Positions 57,401 to 64,000 of a stretch of DNA of 64,000 bases are shown piece by piece. This DNA comes from Gnetum montanum (Eukaryota; Streptophyta; Gnetopsida; Gnetales; Gnetaceae), in assembly GCA_015680685.1 (NCBI GenBank), contig MNCI01006881.1:18441-82440 (forward strand), given 5' to 3'. The notes under the pieces are model-generated. The model had not been told where the DNA came from and ran no database searches. It saw only the letters and a list, made by a program, of their open reading frames with translations. The position numbers and the translations under genes were made by a program. Within the stretch, counting starts at the first letter, position 1; each line of letters opens with the position of its first letter.

Positions 57401-60042
57401 TGTTGGCACATTTAGCCATTTTATGAAACAGAGACATGAGATGATTGAGATTTTATGAAATATTACAATACAAATATTTGAAATGGCAAGATGTAATTGG
57501 GCAAAGTATTGAAATGGCAAGAAGAGAGAGAGATGGAAATCACTTAATGGTAACATTAGGATGACACTGACTCTGCAAGTCATGTTAAGAAGTCCTGTTA
57601 TACATTTCTCAACATATGCGATTTTAATGAATTCTCCCGTGGACTAAGAGAAGGATGTCAAAGGACAAACATAAACCTTACCCATGTTCCGAATGGAGAT
57701 GTTGATTTTTTTTGGGTTACATCGCACAAATTAAAACAAAAATCAGATTTTTTTTTACTATGGTATGAGCGCAAGGTACCAAGGCATGGCGCACCTCTGG
57801 AAGGACTGCAGTGTTCGCTGGCATTTTACAGGTCATGATTGAGGGCAATAGCAAAGAAGATGGCAGTGGATCAGACCTCGACTGAAGGCAAAGACGGAGA
57901 GGACAGCAGAGACAACAGCGTGACATTATTTATGCATATTAAAAAAACGCGCGCAGCTGCGGTAGTTATCAAAAATAGAAACAAAAAAATGGGGACAAAC
58001 ATTGGCAGAAAAATAGCAAAATAGAGCCACAAAAATCCCCTCGTGTGTTGCCAAACCCTACTAGATTCTGTGCTATTCTACATGAACAAACCCTCGCCAT
58101 TTACAAAGAGAAGAAGCTTTGCCGCCGTGGGAGGAGCCCTAAGATTTACACACCTTAAACGTCATCACATAACCGCGTGGTGCACATGGCACAATATTTT
58201 CGGGCAGTTGCAGGGTTTTCGCAACTTACCTTACCGTTTCCTGTAACTGGTATTTCAAGAAAAAGCCTTCCATGGCTCAACACATTTTTAGGAAAATAAT
58301 CTACCTACAACCTCACCGAACAGGCTTGGGAATGCATTTCAAAATTTTTCTAGGCAGAAAAAAAGAAGAAGCGGCAATTACAAGTTTATCCACCCTAGGA
58401 CCTACAATCTAGAAATAATAACCATGCCCGATGTTGATGCCTCTGATACAACGATGTTTCCTGACATGGTGGTTGAGCCTTCTCCTGTGATGGCAGTTGC
58501 TGGTAACGATTTTTGGCCAAAGATATTTTGAATCAGTTGCAGGATCGGTGGGTTTGCCTTCGGGCTCGTATTTCGGGTCATTCCGAATTTTAATCTCAAT
58601 TATTGGATGCAAAATGAAATTAACTACCGCTACCACAAATAAGGGGGAGATAATATTGAATTTTTATGATAAAATCTTAGAGCTTAGTGACACTTAGAAT
58701 TTAAAATTTGAATTAAATTAAATTAAATTAGATTAGATTAGGGATTTAGATTTATTTAAACAAATCACTTACAAAGGTAATATTCCTAACTATATAACTC
58801 CCTCCTAATTAAATGGACAATTATGGGATATTTGTGTAACATCCTATAAAAGGAGACATTTGGCTATTATCCCTTTTATTCATTNNNNNNNNNNNNNNNN
58901 NNNNNNNNNNNNNNNNNNNNNNNNNNNNNNNNNNNNNNNNNNNNNNNNNNNNNNNNNNNNNNNNNNNNNNNNNNNNNNNNNNNNNNNNNNNNNNNNNNNN
59001 NNNNNNNNNNNNNNNNNNNNNNNNNNNNNNNNNNNNNNNNNNNNNNNNNNNNNNNNNNNNNNNNNNNNNNNNNNNNNNNNNNNNNNNNNNNNNNNNNNNN
59101 NNNNNNNNNNNNNNNNNNNNNNNNNNNNNNNNNNNNNNNNNNNNNNNNNNNNNNNNNNNNNNNNNNNNNNNNNNNNNNNNNNNNNNNNNNNNNNNNNNNN
59201 NNNNNNNNNNNNNNNNNNNNNNNNNNNNNNNNNNNNNNNNNNNNNNNNNNNNNNNNNNNNNNNNNNNNNNNNNNNNNNNNNNNNNNNNNNNNNNNNNNNN
59301 NNNNNNNNNNNNNNNNNNNNNNNNNNNNNNNNNNNNNNNNNNNNNNNNNNNNNNNNNNNNNNNNNNNNNNNNNNNNNNNNNNNNNNNNNNNNNNNNNNNN
59401 NNNNNNNNNNNNNNNNNNNNNNNNNNNNNNNNNNNNNNNNNNNNNNNNNNNNNNNNNNNNNNNNNNNNNNNNNNNNNNNNNNNNNNNNNNNNNNNNNNNN
59501 NNNNNNNNNNNNNNNNNNNNNNNNNNNNNNNNNNNNNNNNNNNNNNNNNNNNNNNNNNNNNNNNNNNNNNNNNNNNNNNNNNNNNNNNNNNNNNNNNNNN
59601 NNNNNNNNNNNNNNNNNNNNNNNNNNNNNNNNNNNNNNNNNNNNNNNNNNNNNNNNNNNNNNNNNNNNNNNNNNNNNNNNNNNNNNNNNNNNNNNNNNNN
59701 NNNNNNNNNNNNNNNNNNNNNNNNNNNNNNNNNNNNNNNNNNNNNNNNNNNNNNNNNNNNNNNNNNNNNNNNNNNNNNNNNNNNNNNNNNNNGAATTTTC
59801 AAAAACTCACAGTACTTGGCAAAGTTGGCTGAATCTCTTTAAAGTAAGTCATTTGTAGTTCACACACAACGCAATTGTTACATTTTACATAACCACATGC
59901 CGCAACAGCACATACACATACTCACATTAACTACTGAGTTTATTTGGAGGTATCTGGGCCTTGGTGTTGCCAGAGACCAGCAAGCACCTAAATCCTGTTC
60001 GAGGACACTCATTGGTGGTCGCATCCCAAATGGTCACCAACA
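57401..60042. mobile_element. Insertion I: probable solo LTR (Ty1/copia style) inside H
   Basis: It starts TGTTGG and ends CCAACA, with near-matching 5-bp flanks GGAAT (57396-57400) and AGAAT (60043-60047). Taking it out joins GACTCGGAAT to CAAGACATGCG, which matches the uninterrupted 3' region of A near 4160-4180. A TATA box, TATAAAAGG, at 58845-58853 suggests U3/R structure read on the plus strand. No protein is recognisable, and 908 bases are unknown, so a short non-autonomous element is also possible. Confidence 0.55.
58885..59792. other. Assembly gap of 908 Ns
   Basis: Unknown sequence inside insertion I, just after the TATA box. Long open frames across it are artefacts of N. Confidence 0.98.
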
Positions 60043-60047
60043 AGAAT

Positions 60048-61208
60048 CAAGACATGCGATGTGCGTCCTTTGGCAGAACAACACTCTTGGTTAATGTCCA
60101 AGAAGACTTGTTGGCAAGACCAAAGCCATGTGATGATGTGTTGCATTCTTTGGAGGAACAAGGTCCTTGTTTAGTATTTTAGGGGGAAGCTTGTTGGCGG
60201 AGAGCCAAAGCCATGCAACGGGATGTCACTTGATTGTTTTTGACATGCGTATTTATTTTCAAGAAAACTGTCATCTCATCTTGTGTTATATGTGGGAAGA
60301 GACAACGTTTTTTTTAAGAAGAAGCTTTGTTTTGATGTTGTACTCATGCTCAAGTGCTATGTTGTGTGTTGCAACTGCTTCAAAGTGTTACAGTGCGCAA
60401 TAGCATGCTCAAAGTTTTGAGTGTACTGGGTGTATTAGAGGTGTGGCTGAGTAGAGTATGTTGATGAATAGATAGGAAATGTACCAAGAAATGGGGATGT
60501 ACTAGTGAACGACTTGATTTAGTCTTGTCACATGTGCTATGAACAACGTCTCACCTTGCTACTTATGACGAAGTGCATTCTCGTACGAACACCTCTGAGT
60601 GTCATCTTGCAAACAAAACTCCAAGAAGACATGAAAACCATGAGTGAGTAAGCAAACTTAGACTTAAATAGCTACTGATGAAACAATGGCACTGGATGAG
60701 GTGTCAGGCATGGTATATGGCTGGCAGCATTGTTGTTAGGATTGGCCAATGGCGAGCGATGCAGTGATTCTGATGAAGTTTGAATGTAGCTACAGATTGA
60801 GGAACCAGAGATCAACTTGCCAGTTTATAGTCTTAGTGAACTATCATGGGTTAGTTTTATGTCATGACCCATTGGAAATTTCCCATTTAGCATCATGGAG
60901 GACAGCGCGTTGCCAGTTTCTAGTCTTAGTGGACCGTGAAGAGGCAAACCAGTTTATAGTCTTAGTGAACTCTAGTGAATGAAACTGAGGTAGTTTACTA
61001 TTGTACTGGACTGGTGCTAGTTTATTGTCATTGTAGAAATTGTGTGGTATTAGTTTATTGTCGTGATGCCAGGACGAGCTATGGTATTAGTTTTAAGTCA
61101 TGATCCAAGACTGTTCTATGGTATCAGTTTACCGTCATGATTCTAAGACGAGCTATGGTATTAGTTTATAGTCATGACACCAGGACTCATGTGTACTTGA
61201 GCTTGTAC
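60048..61208 (-). other. 3' region of element H with hairpin repeats
   Basis: Non-coding, homologous to 3990-5458 in A. The stretch 60820-61200 has AGTC/GACT and CGTC/GACG hairpin units, more decayed than in A and B. No gene seen. Confidence 0.65.
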
Positions 61209-64000
61209 TCAAATATAGAATGGTTTCAGGAACAAGTGATTGGTTTGATTTGCAAGCTTATGCCCTTCCATATCAGCTGACTTGAATGCTCCGTTATCGT
61301 ATGTTTTAGTGACCAAGTAGGGACCTTCCCAGTTGGCGGAGAATTTGTCCAGGTGTTCCCAAATGGCCTTAAGTACAAGGTCACCTTCTTTGATGGGGTT
61401 CTTATGAATGTCATGCTGATGGCATTTCCATTGTGGTTTTTGATACCACTCAATCTGATCGAGTGCATGTATGCGTTCCTCCTCCACCGAGTCCAGGTCA
61501 ATGATGCATAGGTCATTGTTTTGCCCTTCGTCGAGGAGTCTGGAAAGTGTGATCCTTAAAGATAGTACCTGAAATTTTAGTGGTAAAACAACTTTTGAAC
61601 CATAAACCAGACTATATGGCATTTTACCTGTTGAAGTCCGATGCATAGTACAATATGCCCATAATGCGTATACCAATTGTTCATGCCACCTTCGCTTGCT
61701 TTGGGTAACCATCTTTTTAAGTATTGTAATAATGGTTTTGTTTGTTGCTTCTACTTGCCCATTGCTCTGAGGGTAGTAAGGGGATGAAAATGAGTTTTTG
61801 ATCCCCTGACTTTCACAAAAAAGTTTGGTTGAATTGTGGCCCGTTATCGGTGATGATGGTCATAAGGATACCAAAACGAGTTACAATGTTTTCGAGAATG
61901 AAATTGCATACGTGTTTAGATGTAGTCTTTCAAAGGGGAACAGCTTCTACCTACTTCGTGAAATATTCTGTTGCAGTTATGATGGAACTATGCCCTACAG
62001 AAGATGAGGGTGTTATTGGTTCGATAAGGTCCAACCCCCACTTTTGAAAGGGCCAAGTGATGTGCACCGTATGCAACTCATTTGGTGGGACATGGATTAG
62101 ATTACTGTGTCTTTGGTAGGTACTACATGTCTTAGTCTTGGAGAGATAGTCATACTCCATGTGTGGCCAATAATAGCCTACGCGTCTTATCTTTGTTGCC
62201 ATGGCTTTTTGTGCTATATGTCCTTCGCATAGTCTATCATGTACCTGCTCAACGATGGTTTGGGCATCAGTACTACCAACACATGTTAGCAATATGCCTT
62301 CGTAGGATCAATGACACAATGTGTCCCCTACTAGCGCATATTGTTTAGAATGTTTTCATACCACGTCTTTTTGTGTGTTCATTAAGTGTTGCAGTGTTTC
62401 ACCGCATACCTGCTCAACGATGGTTTGGGCATCAGTACTACCAACGCATGTTAGCAATATGCCTTCGTAGGATCGACGACACAATGTGTCCCCTACTAGC
62501 GCATATTGTTTAGAATGTTTTCATACCACGTCTTTTTGTGTGTTCATTAAGTGTTGCAGTGTTTCACCGCATAGAAGGTACTCTTTTATGTCGTCATACA
62601 ATTCTATCGTGTGTGTTGTACTAATGGATGCAATTGGCAATGTGTCAAGAGTATTGGTTATTGGTTCGACACAACTGATTATGGAGCTTGGTAATGTATG
62701 GAACATGTCAGGCAATATGTTTAACGCTAAGGTGGCCAGTGCGTCTATGATGGTATTATCGTTTCTAGAGACGTGTTGCACATCAATGTTTTCAAATCAC
62801 TTCATTAAGTGTTTTGCTAAGTCACAGTATGGTTGTAAATGTTGCGCTTTGCATGTATAAATATCTATGGCCTGGTTCAAAACCAGTTGTGAGTCTCCTC
62901 TAACCACTAGTCATGTGATGTCTGAAGCTAGTGCTACCGCGAGACCTCTAAGGAGACCTTTGTACTCTGCTATATTGTTGGTACAACGAAAATTGAAATG
63001 ATAAGCAAAGGGTCTGATCTCCCTAGAGGGATAGGTGATGACAGTGGCAGCACTTCCCCCTCGAGAGGTGGATGCTCCATCAAAGTTTAGAATGGCGTCG
63101 TAGTCATTGGGTACTATGTCTATTGCGCTTACATTTTCATCTGGAAATTCTGGCTATATTGTTGCTTGATCATGCGTTGGTGACATGGTCATTTGATTTG
63201 CTATGGCTTGACCCTTAACTAATGATTATGCTATGTAGTGTAGGTCAAACTCAGCTATCATAGCTTTCCAATGGGCTATTTGACTTGTCTCGTAAATGTT
63301 TCCTATGATGGCCCTGAGCACATTATCCTTGTAGATTATGTTAACTTGATTGTGGAAGAGGTAATGTCACCATTTCTTTAGAGAAAAGACTAAGGCTAAA
63401 CATGACCTCTCTACGTCATTGTATTTCTTCTCATGGCCTACTAATGCATGGCTTAAGTAGTAGACAGGGACTTCGGTTCCATTATCTTGTTTCTAGCAAA
63501 GCATAGACGCGATTGATGAATCCGATGTGGCGAGGTAGATGTAAAACGGTTTATCATTTTGAGGTGGATAAACCATGGGTAGTCAGGCAAGTGCTATTTT
63601 AATATGGTCAAATGCTTCTTGACACTATGGAGTCTATTCAAAATGGACGTTCTTTTGTAACAAGTGATTCATAGGTTTTAATTTGTTTGTTAGTTTTTCT
63701 ATGAAACATTTGATGAACTGTAATCTACCTTGTAGACCTCAAAGTTCAGTAAGGTTGCTAGGTGGTTTTAAGTTTGTTATGGCCTTAACTTTATCAGGGT
63801 CTACTTGTATCCCTGCTTTTGAGGCTATGAATCCAAGCATTTTGCCTGTTTTGACGCCGAAGACACATTTCTTTGGGTTAAGTCTCAGCTCATATTTTAA
63901 ACAACATTTTAGTACTAAGTCAAGATCTTGTACATGTTGTTCCGATGTCTTCAATTAAACCACAATGTCGTCCATGTAGTCATTGAGTGAATGTAGCATG
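61209..64000 (-). pseudogene. pol: pol of element H: partial RT, RNase H domains, integrase
   Basis: Minus strand from the window edge: RT C-terminal part (KKCVFGVKTGKMLGFIAS, 63739-63954); retroviral-type RNase H (63150-63640, with stops); archaeal-type RNase H (62600-63150: LNFDGAST, RGDSQL, DALATLAL); a linker with a 165-bp tandem duplication; integrase zinc finger and core (61951-62292: LCEGHIAQKAMATKI, CSTYQRH, WPFQKWGLDLI, TEYFTK); and the integrase C-terminus (61209-61712: DSVEEERIHALDQIEWYQK). Many stops. The catalytic part of RT is outside the window. The layout is the same as in A and B. Confidence 0.8.
62243..62572 (-). repeat. 165-bp tandem duplication in pol of element H
   Basis: The stretch 62243-62407 is repeated directly as 62408-62572, with only about three differences (A for G in ACACATG/ACGCATG, and AATGACA/GACGACA). 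The unit is 55 codons and keeps the frame. It covers the linker between archaeal RNase H and integrase. Confidence 0.85.

Larger units (their letters stand above)
55841..64000 (-). mobile_element. Element H: Tat-like retrotransposon, 3' part
   Basis: 3' LTR 55841-57111, polypurine tract, 3' untranslated region (split by insertion I), integrase, RNase H domains and part of RT on the minus strand, running off the window. It is inserted in G's protease; the five bases before the LTR are CCATT, the expected TSD, but the other end is outside. It belongs to the A/B subfamily by LTR and pol similarity. Confidence 0.85.

Noticed and set aside
57839-58246. Small plus-strand open frames (61 and 67 codons) in insertion I
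   Set aside because: No recognisable domain, no homologous copy in the window, and they sit in the predicted U3 of an LTR.
58860-59858. Long open frames on both strands across the N gap
   Set aside because: They consist of N translated as X and carry no information.

Overview
The window is plant nuclear DNA made almost entirely of nested Ty3/gypsy LTR retrotransposons. Their pol genes carry the two RNase H domains (a retroviral-type one and an archaeal-type one) typical of the plant Tat/Ogre lineage. Their LTRs are long, elements reach about 18-19 kb, CpG sites are heavily decayed, and I found no ordinary host gene. This suggests a large, repeat-rich plant genome (gymnosperm-like in style); the species cannot be read from the sequence.

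I resolved the nesting from LTR ends, primer-binding sites, polypurine tracts and target-site duplications (TSDs). The outer host is element F, seen only through its accessory gene on the minus strand (130-966 and 47223-49913). Element E (972-47217, minus strand, TSD CTTAC) is inserted in an exon of that gene. Inside E sit element A (2476-20638, minus strand, TSD GTGTC), in E's 3' untranslated region, and element B (26111-45048, plus strand, TSD ATGTG), in E's leader. To the right, element G (plus strand, from 50303) is inserted upstream of F's accessory gene. Element H (minus strand, from 55841) breaks G's protease. A probable solo LTR, I (57401-60042, holding a 908-base gap), lies in H's 3' region. 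G and H run off the right edge.

The most striking content is shared by A and B. In the element's sense direction the order is LTR, leader, gag-protease, then about 6 kb of inserted sequence, then RT-RNaseH-aRNaseH-integrase, a 3' region rich in repeats, and LTR. The 6 kb insert holds a complete gene on the opposite strand. It has its own TATA box, eight exons with good splice sites, and a predicted product of about 1,060 residues. Six exons (131, 450, 263, 195, 785 and about 1041 nt) have the same length, or differ by one base, in A and B, and most of the gene can be recognised in the older copy in F. Exon 2 encodes an FCP1/NIF-like HAD phosphatase fold whose catalytic aspartates are missing. 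In B the whole insert can be read as one sense-strand intron (32112-38341) whose removal joins gag-pro to RT in frame, as in Ogre-type elements. The antisense orientation of the cargo gene would explain how its own introns survive retrotransposition.

Both sides of the cargo gene and the 3' region of pol carry arrays of short hairpins of the form stem-loop-stem-TTAAACTA or stem-loop-stem-ATAAACT. The stem differs between units but stays self-complementary in many of them. Every gene seen has stops or frameshifts, so the copies are old; interpretations are for the ancestral family.
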